Source: Siphonodentalium dalli
Lineage: Eukaryota; Mollusca; Scaphopoda; Gadilida; Siphonodentaliidae
Reading direction: 5' to 3'
Assembly: GCA_032622095.1 (NCBI GenBank)
Contig: CP136067.1
Coordinates: forward strand, 124,095,030-124,159,029
DNA length: 64,000 bases
The notes below the pieces were generated by a model, which saw only the letters and a program-made list of their open reading frames with translations, did not search any database and was not told the DNA's origin. The translations under genes were made by a program, and so were the position numbers. This document shows, one piece after another, positions 13,101-27,285 of this stretch (its first letter is position 1; each line of letters begins with the position of its first letter).

Positions 13101-14016
13101 CATTGAGGACAATACACTATTCATGCGCTGATTACGTTTGTATATGAACAAAACTGTACATATTTTAATATTCCATCTGTTGGTGGCGATTTGACCACAT
13201 TAATATTTCTGCAACGAACACCGCCCGTGCCTTTAATTATTATAACCAATGCCATGTACTGATATACATATACATATAGCTAACAAAATTAACGACATTA
13301 GGGAGACTCTTGAAATAATCCGACCTTAGGGAGACATCTCGACAAAGCTATATATATTTTAATATTCCATCTGTTGGTGGCGATTTGATCACATATGAAT
13401 AGTTCTGCAACGAACGCCACCCGTGCCTTTAATTATTATAACCAATGCCATGTACTGATATACATATACATATAGCTAACAAAATTAACGACATTAGGGA
13501 GACTCTTGAAATAATCCGACCTTAGGGAGACATCTCGACAAAGCTATATATATTTTAATATTCCATCTGTTGGTGGCGATTTGATCACATATGAATAGTT
13601 CTGCAACGAACGGCGCCCGTGCCTTTAATTATTATAACCAATACCATGTAATGATATACATATACCTAACAACATGAAACGACATTCGGGAGACTCTTGA
13701 AATAATCCGACCTTAGGCAGACATCTCAATATATCATTTTCCATGCAACGTGCAGCTTCAGGGTATGGTGAGAGCATTTGGTATTAATAAAAAAACATCT
13801 GTTATTGCTCATATTAAAGATACGGGCTGTCTTTGGCGGTGGGTATGCTGGTAAAATATTCATTTCCGTCAAAAACCGCCATAAACAGAAATAGTAAAAT
13901 ATAGGCAGAATATGTTGTTATATCAAACAGAAATATGGCATAAACAGTATGTTATTGTCATTTGTTTTCACTTTGTTGTGCAAACAAAAGGAAAAAACCG
14001 TTACGTTTCCTGACTG
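10113..14016 (+). repeat. 1,952-bp higher-order repeat, two adjacent copies
   Basis: Positions 10113-12064 and 12065-14016 line up at exactly 1,952 bp, with few differences seen by eye (for example ccgaccG/T at 11569 and ggTggtggg/ggCggtggg at 11884). Each copy is a long MITE unit of 852 bp spacing followed by a short MITE unit of 1,100 bp spacing. A related 1,955-bp period occurs at 18127-22037. The near identity points to recent amplification or gene conversion, or possibly to assembly duplication. Confidence 0.85.
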
Positions 14017-16094
14017 TTGTATAGATCCGGATATGGTAAGCATAAAGAGCGTTGTTTGTTACTATTGTTCTTATATGGAAATAATGAAGAGCGTTTATAT
14101 AATGTTTGTGTGATTAACCAATATGATTGCGTTGTGTTTTGTAAACAGAAGCAAAACTTCTGTAACACGAGCATGCTGTTGTTTACGCAATCGTCGTACA
14201 CATTGAGGACAATACACTATTCACGCGCTGATTACGTTTGCATATGAACAAAACTGTACATATTTTAATATTCCATCTGTTGGTGGCGATTTGACCACAT
14301 ATTAATATTTCTGCAATGAACACCGCCCGTGCCATTAATTATTATAACCAATGCCATGTACTCATATACATATACATATAGCTAACACAATTAACGACAT
14401 TAGGGAGACTCTTGAAATAATCCGACCTTAGGGAGACATCTCAACAAAGCTATATATATTTTAATATTCCATCTGTTGGTGGCGATTTGATCACATATGA
14501 ATAGTTCTGCAACGAACGCCGTCCGTGCCTTTAATTATTATAACCAATACCATGTAATGATATACATATACCTAACAACATGAAACGACATTCGGGAGAC
14601 TCTTGAAATAATCCGACCTTAGGCAGACATCTCAATATATCATTTTCCATGCAACGTGCAGCTTCTGGGTATGATGAGAGCATTTGGTATTAATAAAAAA
14701 ACATCTTTTATTGCTCATATTAAAGATACGGGCGGAGTTGGCGGTGGGTATGCTGTTAAAATATTCATCTCCGTCAAAAACCGCCATAAACAGAAATAGT
14801 AAAATATAGGCAGAAGTTGTTGTTATATCATACAGAAATATGGCATAACAGTATGTTATTGTCAATTGTTTTCACTTTGTTGTGCAAACAAAAGGAAAAA
14901 ACCGTTACGTTTCCTGACTATTGTATAGATCCGGATATGGTAAGCATAAAGAGCGTTGTTTGTTACTATTTTTCTTATATGGAAATAATGAAGAGCGTTT
15001 ATATAATGTTTGTGTGATTAACCAATATGATTGCGTTGTGTTATGTAAACAGAAGCAAAACTTCTGTAACACGAGCATGCTGTTGTTTACGCAATCATCG
15101 TACACCTTGAGGACAATACACTATTCGTGCCTTGATTACGTTTGCATATGAACAAAACTGTACATATTTTAATATTCCATCTGTTGGTGGCGATCTGACC
15201 ACATATCAATATTTCTGCAACGAACACGGCCCGTGCCTTTAATTATTATAACCAATGCCATGTACTGATATACATATACATATAGCTAACAAAATTAACG
15301 ACATTAGGGAGACTCTTGAAATAATCCGACCTTAGGGAGACATCTCGACACAGCTATATACATTTTAATATTCCATCTGTTGGTGGCGATTTGATCACAT
15401 ATGAATAGTTCTGCAACGAACGCCGCCCGTGCCTTTAATTATTATAACCAATACCATGTAATGATATACATATACCTAACAACATGAAACGACATTCGGG
15501 AGACTCTTGAAATAATCCGACCTTAGGCAGACATCTCAATATATCATTTTCCATGCAACGTGCAGCTTCTGGGTATGGTGAGAGCATTTGGTATTAATAA
15601 AAAAAACATATGTTATTGCTCATATTAAAGATACGGGCTGTCTTTGGCGGTGGGTATGCTGTTAAAATATTCATTTCCGTCAAAAACCGCCATAAACAGA
15701 AATAGTAAAATATAGGCAGAATTTGTTGTTATATCATACAGAACTATGGCATAAAAAGTACGTTACGTTTCCTGACTTTTGTATAGATCCGGATATGGTA
15801 AGCATAAAGAGCGTTGTTTGTTACTATATTTATTAAATGGAAATAATGAAGAGCGTTTATATAATGTTTGTGTGATTAACCAATTTGATTGCGTTGTGTT
15901 ATGTAAACAGAAGCAAAACTTCTGTAACACGAGCATGCTGTTGTTTACGCAATCATCGTACACATTGAGGACAATACACTATTCATGCGCTGATTACGTT
16001 TGTATATGAACAAAACTGTACATATTTTAATATTCCATCTGTTGGTGGCGATTTGACCACATTAATATTTCTGCAACGAACACCGCCCGTGCCT

Positions 16095-16686
16095 TTAATT
16101 ATTATAACCAATGCTATGTACTGATATACATATACATATAGCTAACAAAATTAACGACATTAGGGAGACTCTTGAAATAATCCGACCTTAGGGAGACATC
16201 TCGACAAAGCTATATATATTTTAATATTCCATCTGTTGGTGGCGATTTGATCACATATGAATAGTTCTGCAACGAACGCCACCCGTGCCTTTAATTATTA
16301 TAACCAATGCCATGTACTGATATACATATACATATAGCTAACAAAATTAACGACATTAGTGAGACTCTTGAAATAATCCGACCTTAGGGAGACATCTCGA
16401 CAAATCTATATATATTTTAATATTCCATCTGTTGGTGGCGATTTGATCACATATGAATAGTTCTGCAACGAACGCCACCCGTGCCTTTAATTATTATAAC
16501 CAATGCCATGTACTGATATACATATACATATAGCTAACAAAATTAACGACATTAGTGAGACTCTTGAAATAATCCGACCTTAGGGAGACATCTCGACAAA
16601 TCTATATATATTTTAATATTCCATCTGTTGGTGGCGATTTGATCACATATGAATAGTTCTGCAACGAACAGCGCCCGTGCCTTTAA
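16095..16686 (+). repeat. Three tandem 196-bp TTAA-delimited modules
   Basis: TTAA occurs at 16095, 16291, 16487 and 16683, giving three modules of exactly 196 bp. Each module begins with 'ttattataaccaatgc', contains 'gggagactcttgaaataatc' or a close variant, and ends in about 85 bp of the MITE right end. The module is therefore a chimera of the linker element and a MITE tail. Extra copies of it explain the longest array units. Confidence 0.9.
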
Positions 16687-19600
16687 TTATTATAACCAAT
16701 ACCATGTAATGATATACATATACCTAACAACATGAAACGACATTCGGGAGACTCTTGAAATAATCCGACCTTAGGCAGACATCTCAATATATCATTTTCC
16801 ATGCAACGTGCAGCTTCTGGGTATGGTGAGAGCATTTGGTATTAATAAAAAAACATCTGTTATTGCTCATATTAAAGATACGGGCTGTCTTTGGCGGTGG
16901 GTATGCTGTTAAAATATTCATTTCCGTCAAAAACCGCCATAAACAGAAATAGTAAAATATAGGCAGAATTTGTTGTTAAATCATACAGAACTATGGCATA
17001 AACAGTACGTTACGTTTCCTGACTTTTGTATAGATCCGGATATGGTAAGCATAAAGAGCTTTGTTTGTTACTATATTTCTTAAATGGAAATAATGAAGAG
17101 CGTTTATATAATGTTTGTGTGATTAACCAATTTGATTGCGTTGTGTTATGTAAACAGAAGCAAAACTTCTGTAACACGAGCATGCTGTTGTTTACGCAAT
17201 CATCGTACACATTGAGGACAATACACTATTCATGCGCTGATTACGTTTGTATATGAACAAAACTGTACATATTTTAATATTCCATCTGTTGGTGGCGATT
17301 TGACCACATATTAATATTTCTGCAACGAACACCGCCCGTGCCTTTAATTATTATAACCAATGCCATGTACTGATATACATATACATATAGCTAACAAAAT
17401 TAACGACATTAGGGAGACTCTTGAAATAATCCGACCTTAGGGAGACATCTCGACAAAGCTATATATATTTTAATATTCCATCTGTTGGTGGCGATTTGAT
17501 CACATATGAATAGTTCTGCAACGAACGCCACCCGTGCCTTTAATTATTATAACCAATGCCATGTACTGATATACATATACATATAGCTAACAAAATTAAC
17601 GACATTAGGGAGACGCTTGAAATAATCCGACCTTAGGGAGACATCTCGACAAAGCTATATATATTTTAATATTCCATCTGTTGGTGGCGATTTGATCACA
17701 TATGAATAGTTCTGCAACGAACGCCGCACGTGCCTTTAATTATTATAACCAATACCATGTAATGATATACATATACCTAACAACATGAAACGACATTCGG
17801 GAGACTCTTGAAATAATCCGACCTTAGGCAGACATCTCAATATATCATTTTCCATGCAACGTGCAGCTTCAGGGTATGGTGAGAGCATTTGGTATTAATA
17901 AAAAAACATCTTTTATTGCTCATATTATAGATACGGGCGGTGTTGGCGGTGGGTATGCTGTTAAAATATTCATCTCCGTCAAAAACCGCCATACACAGAA
18001 ATAGTAAAATATAGGCAGAATCTGTTGTTATATCAAACAGAAATATGGCATAAACAGTATGTTATTGTCATTTGTTTTCACTTTGTTGTGCAAACAAAAG
18101 GAAAAAACCGTTACCTTTCCTGACTTTTGTATAGATCCGGATATGGTAAGCATAAAGAGCGTTGTTTGTTACTATTGTTCTTATATGGAAATAATGAAGA
18201 GCGTTTATATAATGTTTGTGTGATTAACCAATATGATTGCGTTGTGTTTTGTAAACAGAAGCAAAACTTCTGTAACACGAGCATGCTGTTGTTTACGCAA
18301 TCGTCGTACACATTGAGGACAATACACTATTCACGCGCTGATTACGTTTGCATATGAACAAAACTGTACATATTTTAATATTCCATCTGTTGGTGGCGAT
18401 TTGACCACATATTAATATTTCTGCAACGAACACCGCCCGTGCCTTTAATTATTATAACCAATGCCATGTACTCATATACATATACATATAGCTAACAAAA
18501 TTAACGACATTAGGGAGACTCTTGAAATAATCCGACCTTAGGGAGACATCTCAACAAAGCTATATATATTTTAATATTCCATCTGTTGGTGGCGATTTGA
18601 TCACATATAAATAGTTCTGCAACGAACGCCGCCCGTGCCTTTAATTATTATAACCAATACCATGTAATGATATACATATACCTAACAACATGAAACGACA
18701 TTCGGGAGACTCTTGAAATAATCCGACCTTAGGCAGACATCTCAATATATCATTTTCCATGCAACGTGCAGCTTCATGGTATGGTGAGAGCATTTGGTAT
18801 TAATAAAAAACATATTTTATTGCTCATATTAAAGATACGGACTGTCTTTGGCGGTGGGTATGCTGTTAAAATATTCAGCTCCGTCAAAAACCGCCATAAA
18901 CAGAAATAGTAAAATATAGGCAGAATTTGTTGTTATATCATACAGAACTATGGCATAAAAAGTACGTTACGTTTCCTGACTTTTGTATAGATCCGGATAT
19001 GGTAAGCATAAAGAGCGTTGTTTGTTACTATATTTATTAAATGGAAATAATGAAGAGCGTTTATATAATGTTTGTGTGATTAACCAATTTGATTGCGTTG
19101 TGTTATGTAAACAGAAGCAAAACTTCTGTAACACGAGCATGCTGTTGTTTACGCAATCATCGTACACATTGAGGACAATACACTATTCATGCGCTGATTA
19201 CGTTTGTATATGAACAAAACTGTACATATTTTAATATTCCATCTGTTGGTGGCGATTTGACCACATTAATATTTCTGCAACGAACACCGCCCGTGCCTTT
19301 AATTATTATAACCAATGCTATGTACTGATATACATATACATATAGCTAACAAAATTAACGACATTAGGGAGACTCTTGAAATAATCCGACCTTAGGGAGA
19401 CATCTCGACAAAGCTATATATATTTTAATATTCCATCTGTTGGTGGCGATTTGATCACATATGAATAGTTCTGCAACGAACGCCACCCGTGCCTTTAATT
19501 ATTATAACCAATGCCATGTACTGATATACATATACATATAGCTAACAAAATTAACGACATTAGTGAGACTCTTGAAATAATCCGACCTTAGGGAGACATC

Positions 19601-22600
19601 TCGACAAATCTATATATATTTTAATATTCCATCTGTTGGTGGCGATTTGATCACATATGAATAGTTCTGCAACGAACGGCGCCCGTGCCTTTAATTATTA
19701 TAACCAATACCATGTAATGATATACATATACCTAACAACATGAAACGACATTCGGGAGACTCTTGAAATAATCCGACCTTAGGCAGACATCTCAATATAT
19801 CATTTTCCATGCAACGTGCAGCTTCAGGGTATGGTGAGAGCATTTGGTATTAATAAAAAAACATCTTTTATTGCTCATATTATAGATACGGGCGGTGTTG
19901 GCGGTGGGTATGCTGTTAAAATATTCATCTCCGTCAAAAACCGCCATACACAGAAATAGTAAAATATAGGCAGAATCTGTTGTTATATCAAACAGAAATA
20001 TGGCATAAACAGTATGTTATTGTCATTTGTTTTCACTTTGTTGTGCAAACAAAAGGAAAAAACCGTTACCTTTCCTGACTTTTGTATAGATCCGGATATG
20101 GTAAGCATAAAGAGCGTTGTTTGTTACTATTGTTCTTATATGGAAATAATGAAGAGCGTTTATATAATGTTTGTGTGATTAACCAATATGATTGCGTTGT
20201 GTTTTGTAAACAGAAGCAAAACTTCTGTAACACGAGCATGCTGTTGTTTACGCAATCGTCGTACACATTGAGGACAATACACTATTCACGCGCTGATTAC
20301 GTTTGCATATGAACAAAACTGTACATATTTTAATATTCCATCTGTTGGTGGCGATTTGACCACATATTAATATTTCTGCAACGAACACCGCCCGTGCCTT
20401 TAATTATTATAACCAATGCCATGTACTCATATACATATACATATAGCTAACAAAATTAACGACATTAGGGAGACTCTTGAAATAATCCGACCTTAGGGAG
20501 ACATCTCAACAAAGCTATATATATTTTAATATTCCATCTGTTGGTGGCGATTTGATCACATATAAATAGTTCTGCAACGAACGCCGCCCGTGCCTTTAAT
20601 TATTATAACCAATACCATGTAATGATATACATATACCTAACAACATGAAACGACATTCGGGAGACTCTTGAAATAATCCGACCTTAGGCAGACATCTCAA
20701 TATATCATTTTCCATGCAACGTGCAGCTTCATGGTATGGTGAGAGCATTTGGTATTAATAAAAAACATATTTTATTGCTCATATTAAAGATACGGACTGT
20801 CTTTGGCGGTGGGTATGCTGTTAAAATATTCAGCTCCGTCAAAAACCGCCATAAACAGAAATAGTAAAATATAGGCAGAATTTGTTGTTATATCATACAG
20901 AACTATGGCATAAAAAGTACGTTACGTTTCCTGACTTTTGTATAGATCCGGATATGGTAAGCATAAAGAGCGTTGTTTGTTACTATATTTATTAAATGGA
21001 AATAATGAAGAGCGTTTATATAATGTTTGTGTGATTAACCAATTTGATTGCGTTGTGTTATGTAAACAGAAGCAAAACTTCTGTAACACGAGCATGCTGT
21101 TGTTTACGCAATCATCGTACACATTGAGGACAATACACTATTCATGCGCTGATTACGTTTGTATATGAACAAAACTGTACATATTTTAATATTCCATCTG
21201 TTGGTGGCGATTTGACCACATTAATATTTCTGCAACGAACACCGCCCGTGCCTTTAATTATTATAACCAATGCTATGTACTGATATACATATACATATAG
21301 CTAACAAAATTAACGACATTAGGGAGACTCTTGAAATAATCCGACCTTAGGGAGACATCTCGACAAAGCTATATATATTTTAATATTCCATCTGTTGGTG
21401 GCGATTTGATCACATATGAATAGTTCTGCAACGAACGCCACCCGTGCCTTTAATTATTATAACCAATGCCATGTACTGATATACATATACATATAGCTAA
21501 CAAAATTAACGACATTAGTGAGACTCTTGAAATAATCCGACCTTAGGGAGACATCTCGACAAATCTATATATATTTTAATATTCCATCTGTTGGTGGCGA
21601 TTTGATCACATATGAATAGTTCTGCAACGAACGGCGCCCGTGCCTTTAATTATTATAACCAATACCATGTAATGATATACATATACCTAACAACATGAAA
21701 CGACATTCGGGAGACTCTTGAAATAATCCGACCTTAGGCAGACATCTCAATATATCATTTTCCATGCAACGTGCAGCTTCAGGGTATGGTGAGAGCATTT
21801 GGTATTAATAAAAAAACATCTGTTATTGCTCATATTAAAGATACGGGCTGTCTTTGGCGGTGGGTATGCTGGTAAAATATTCATTTCCGTCAAAAACCGC
21901 CATAAACAGAAATAGTAAAATATAGGCAGAATCTGTTGTTATATCAAACAGAAATATGGCATAAACAGTATGTTATTGTCATTTGTTTTCACTTTGTTGT
22001 GCAAACAAAAGGAAAAAACCGTTACGTTTCCTGACTGTTGTATAGATCCGGATATGGTAAGAATAAAGAGCGTTGTTTGTTACTATTGTTCTTATATGGA
22101 AATAATGAAGAGCGTTTATATAATGTTTGTGTGATTAACCAATATGATTGCGTTGTGTTTTGTAAACAGAAGCAAAACTTCTGTATCACGAGCATGCTGT
22201 TGTTTACGCAATCGCCGTACACATTGAGGACAATACACTATGCACGCGCTGATTACGTTTGCATATGAACAAAACTGTACATATTTTAATATTCCATCTG
22301 TTGGTGGCGATTTGACCACATATTAATATTTCTGCAACGAACACCGCCCGTGCCTTTAATTATTATAACCAATTCCATGTACTCATATACATATACATAT
22401 AGCTAACAAAATTAACGACATTAGGGAGACTCTTGAAATAATCCGACCTTAGGGAGACATCTCAACAAAGCTATATATATTTTAATATTCCATCTGTTGG
22501 TGGCGATTTGATCACATATGAATAGTTCTGCAACGAACGCCGCCCGTGCCTTTAATTATTATAACCAATACCATGTAATGATATACATATACCTAACAAC

Positions 22601-25600
22601 ATGAAACGACATTCGGGAGACTCTTGAAATAATCCGACCTTAGGCAGACATCTCAATATATCATTTTCCATGCAACGTGCAGCTTCATGGTATGATGAGA
22701 GCATTTGGTATTAATAAAAAAACATCTTTTATTGCTCATATTAAAGATACGGGCGGTGTTGGCGGTGGGTATGCTGTTAAAATATTCATCTCCGTCAAAA
22801 ACCGCCATAAACAGAAATAGTAAAATATAGGCAGAAGTTGTTGTTATATCATACAGAAATATGGCATAAACAGTATGTTATTGTCAATTGCTTTCACTTT
22901 GTTGTGCAAACAAAAGGAAAAAACCGTTACGTTTCCTGACTTTTGTATAGATCCGGATATGGTAAGCATAAAGAGCGTTGTTTGTTACTATTTTTCTTAT
23001 ATGGAAATAATGAAGAGCGTTTATATAATGTTTGTGTGATTAACCAATATGATTGCGTTGTGTTATGTAAACAGAAGCAAAACTTCTGTAACACGAGCAT
23101 GCTGTTGTTTACGCAATCATCGTACACCTTGAGGACAATACACTATTCGTGCGCTGATTACGTTTGCATATGAACAAAACTGTACATATTTTAATATTCC
23201 ATCTGTTGGTGGCGATCTGACCACATATCAATATTTCTGCAACGAACACGGCCCGTGCCTTTAATTATTATAACCAATGCCATGTACTCATATACATATA
23301 CATATAGCTAACAAAATTAACGACATTAGGGAGACTCTTGAAATAATCCGACCTCAGGGAGACATCTCGACACAGCTATATATATTTTAATATTCCATCG
23401 GTTGGTGGCGATTTGATCACATATCAATAGTTGTGCAACGAACGCCGCCCGTGCCTTTAATTATTATAACCAATACCATGTAATGATATACATATACCTA
23501 ACAACATGAAACGACATTCGGGAGACTCTTGAAATAATCCGACCTTAGGCAGACATCTCAATATATCATTTTCCATGCAACGTGCAGCTTCTGGGTATGG
23601 TGAGAGCATTTGGTATTAATAAAAAAACATCTGTTATTGCTCATATTAAAGATACGGGCTGTCTTTGGTGGTGGGTATGCTGTTAAAATATTCATTTCCG
23701 TCAAAAACCGCCATAAACAGAAATAGTAAAATATAGGCAGAATTTGTTGTTAAATCATACAGAACTATGGCATAAACAGTACGTTACGTTTCCTGACTTT
23801 TGTATAGATCCGGATATGGTAAGCATAAAGAGCTTTGTTTGTTACTATATTTCTTAAATGGAAATAATGAAGAGCGTTTATATAATGTTTGTGTGATTAA
23901 CCAATTTGATTGCGTTGTGTTATGTAAACAGAAGCAAAACTTCTGTAACACGAGCATGCTGTTGTTTACGCAATCATCGTACACATTGAGGACAATACAC
24001 TATTCATGCGCTGATTACGTTTGTATATGAACAAAACTGTACATATTTTAATATTCCATCTGTTGGTGGCGATTTGACCACATATTAATATTTCTGCAAC
24101 GAACACCGCCCGTGCCTTTAATTATTATAACCAATGCCATGTACTGATATACATATACATATAGCTAACAAAATTAACGACATTAGGGAGACTCTTGAAA
24201 TAATCCGACCTTAGGGAGACATCTCGACAAAGCTATATATATTTTAATATTCCATCTGTTGGTGGCGATTTGATCACATATGAATAGTTCTGCAACGAAC
24301 GCCACCCGTGCCTTTAATTATTATAACCAATGCCATGTACTGATATACATATACATATAGCTAACAAAATTAACGACATTAGGGAGACGCTTGAAATAAT
24401 CCGACCTTAGGGAGACATCTCGACAAAGCTATATATATTTTAATATTCCATCTGTTGGTGGCGATTTGATCACATATGAATAGTTCTGCAACGAACGGCG
24501 CCCGTGCCTTTAATTATGATAACCAATACCATGTAATGATATACATTTACCTAACAACATGAAACGACATTCGGGAGACTCTTGAAATAATCCGACCTTA
24601 GGCAGACATCTCAATATATCATTTTCCATGCAACGTGCAACTTCTGGGTATGGTGAGAGCATTTGGTATTAATAAAAAAACATCTTTTATTGCTCATATT
24701 AAAGATACGGGCGGTGTTGGCGGTGGGTATGCTGTTAAAATATTCATTACCGTGAAAAACCGCCATAAACAGAAATAGTAAAATATAGGCAGAAGTTGTT
24801 GTTATATCATACAGAAATATGGCATAAACAGTATGTTATCGTCATTTGTTTTCACTTTGTTGTGCAAACAAAAGGAAAAAACCGTTACGTTTCCTGACTT
24901 TTGTATAGATCCGGATATGGTAAGCATAAAGAGCGTTATTTGTCACTATTTTTCTTATATGGAAATAATGAAGAGCGTTTATATAATGTTTGTGTGATTA
25001 ACCAATATGATTGCGTTGTGTTTTGTAAACAGAAGCAACACTTCTGTAACACGAGCATGCTGTTGTTTACGCAATCATCGTACACATTGAGGACAATACA
25101 CTATTCACGCGCTGATTACGTTTGCATATGAACAAAACTGTACATATTTTAATATTCCATCTGTTGGTGGCGATTTGACCACACATTAATATTTCTGCAA
25201 CGAACACCGCCCGTGCCTTTAATTATTATAACCAATACCATGTAATGATATACATTTACCTAACAACATGAAACGACATTCGGGAGACTCTTGAAATAAT
25301 CCGACCTTAGGCAGACATCTCAATATATCATTTTCCATGCAACGTGCAGCTTCTGGGTATGGTGAGAGCATTTGGTATTAATAAAAAAAACATATGTTAT
25401 TGCTCATATTAAAGATACGGGCTGTCTTTGGCGGTGGGTATGCTGTTAAAATATTCAGCTCCGTCAAAAACCACCATAAACAGAAATAGTAAAATATAGG
25501 CAGAAGTTGTTGTTATATCATACAGAAATATGGCATAAACAGTATGTTATTGTCAATCGATTTCACTTTGTTGTGCAAACAAAAGGAAAAAACCGTTACG

Positions 25601-26286
25601 TTTCCTGTCTTTTGTATAGATCCGGATATGGTAAGCATAAAGAGCGTTGTTTGTTACTATTTTTCTTATATGGAAATAATGAAGAGCGTTTATATAATGT
25701 TTGTGTGATTAACCAATATGATTGCGTTGTGTTTTGCGCATATTATGTAAAGAAAGGGAAAAACCGTTACGTTTCCTTGCTTTTGTTTAGATCCGGATAT
25801 GGTAAACATAAAGAGCGTTATTTGTTCCTTATATGGAAATAATAAAGAGCGTTTATATAATTTTGGTGTGGTCAACTACTATACTTGCGTTGTGTTGTGT
25901 AAACAAAAGCAAAACTTCTGTAACATGAGCAGACTGCTTTTTACGCCACCATAGTGCACATTGAAGACAATATACTATTTACGCGCTGATTATGTTTGCA
26001 TATGATCAAAACTATATATTTTTTAATATTCCTTCTGTTGGTTGGGATTTGAACACATATGATATTTCTGCAACGAACGCCGCCCGTGCCTTTGATTATT
26101 ATAACCAATGCCATGTACTGATATAGCGTTTTACAAAGATTAAATCAGGTCCCGCATTCGTGTATTGAGGGTTAAATTTCTCGCGTATGCTAGCATCTTA
26201 AATTATATCTAGTCATTTCGTAAGACTATTGCAAGAATATGGCTTCAAAATATAAAGTACATATTATGTATCTCCATAACTTTGAT

Positions 26287-26589
26287 TTTTAATATGTGTC
26301 CCCCTAATACCGCATGTAGTGGTATTTATTGTATATGTCCCCCTAATATGGTTCATGTTGTATGTAAAATGACCAAACATTAGGGAGACGGTATTAGGGG
26401 GACACTTGGTATATATTTTTAAATATTATAATAGTCATCACAAATGACATAATTGATGGTTTTTCGATTAATACCAAATGCTCTCACCACACACAGAAGC
26501 TATGAAAATGCATAGAAAATGATATATCGAGATGTCTCCCTAAGGTCGGATTATTTCAACAGTCTCCCTAAGGTCGTTAGTGTTGTTAG

Positions 26590-26610
<21 letters not shown>
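26287..26610 (-). repeat. Free inverted copy of the array linker element
   Basis: Read on the minus strand it contains 'gaaataatccgacctta', 'gggagacatctcgatatatc' and 'gagagcatttggtattaat', the landmarks of the 189-bp linker module, but with no MITE in it. It also has repeated 'ttagggagac' and 'tccccctaat' motifs at 26298-26405. It is the best candidate for the sequence into which the MITE first inserted. Confidence 0.65.

Positions 26611-26621
<11 letters not shown>
26591..26621. repeat. (TA)n microsatellite
   Basis: An uninterrupted TA run of about 31 bases immediately beside the free linker copy. Confidence 0.95.
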
Positions 26622-26623
<2 letters not shown>

Positions 26624-27285
26624 AAGTCTCAAATTATATAGTAGATTGGCAGATTCCAGTAGCTTTATAACGGTATATCTGGGGAGAAATCTGATGCTAT
26701 ATTCGTGAGTATCTGGGATGATTTCGGTATATACCAAAGGTATATACTGTAAAAACAAAGCGCGCCATTCGTGCTCGCAGGGAATAAATTTCGAGCGATA
26801 ACGTTTGCGTAAATACGAAATTGTGAGTGTTGGTTTGTGACCGGGATTTCTGAGAAGCATTATGCCTATAACTACCCCCCCCCCCCCAAGCCCTGACCTA
26901 AGTGTCATACATACTAACAATGATGTTGTAAGAGCTCCAATAAATCTCCCCGCATAGCCAAGCACTCAATGTTCCCGTATAACTCTGCAGATGCCAATAA
27001 CGTTGAATGGGAAACAGACGCTCTTTATAGAGATGCGTCAAAAACAAATGCTCATTAAATAATCACTTGATTAACCCACGACGTGCCTTTGCAGTGATTT
27101 GAGATTGGAGAACGGGTGCTCTGAGCTTCTCTAAACCGCGACCACGGTCGTGTCGGTGGGATTTTACACTTACATAGGAAGTTTGAGCTCAATCTGTACA
27201 CGCGTTTTGGATTCTATGAAGTACCCACACACATATATACATATATACATATATATATACGAAGTCTCAAAATATATAGTATAGA
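26622..27285. other. Intergenic sequence; C13 run
   Basis: No gene is supported. A 13-base C run lies at 26875-26887. A 141-codon minus-strand frame crosses the TA repeat and the C run and is not credible. Confidence 0.5.

Larger units (their letters stand above)
5653..26125 (+). repeat. 20-kb MITE-derived satellite array
   Basis: About 21 head-to-tail units, spaced roughly 850, 905, 1100, 1250 or 1295 bp, fill the region. Each unit is a MITE of about 470 bp (short form) or 517 bp (long form, with an extra segment of about 53 bp), followed by one to three copies of a 196-bp module and one module of about 189 bp. The junctions I checked between modules are TTAA. Unit length follows from which MITE form is present and how many 196-bp modules follow. 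The left edge (5653-6100) is truncated and degenerate, as is the right edge (25740-26125), as expected for an array homogenised from its centre. Every unit contains the hairpin ACAGAAG-caaaa-CTTCTGT. Small frames of 76 and 66 codons recur on both strands but have no protein-like features. No other genes lie in this interval. Confidence 0.95.

Noticed and set aside
8302-25131. Recurrent 76-codon (plus) and 66-codon (minus) open frames in the satellite units
   Set aside because: They overlap on both strands, start at the same point in each unit, have no domain or signal features, and are kept open simply because units are nearly identical.
5653-26125. CRISPR array
   Set aside because: The repeats are 200-1,000 bp transposon modules with no short repeat-unique spacer pattern, and the genome is eukaryotic.
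26540-26965. 141-codon minus-strand frame
   Set aside because: It runs through a TA microsatellite and a C13 run, producing IYIYIY and Gly-rich stretches; composition-driven.
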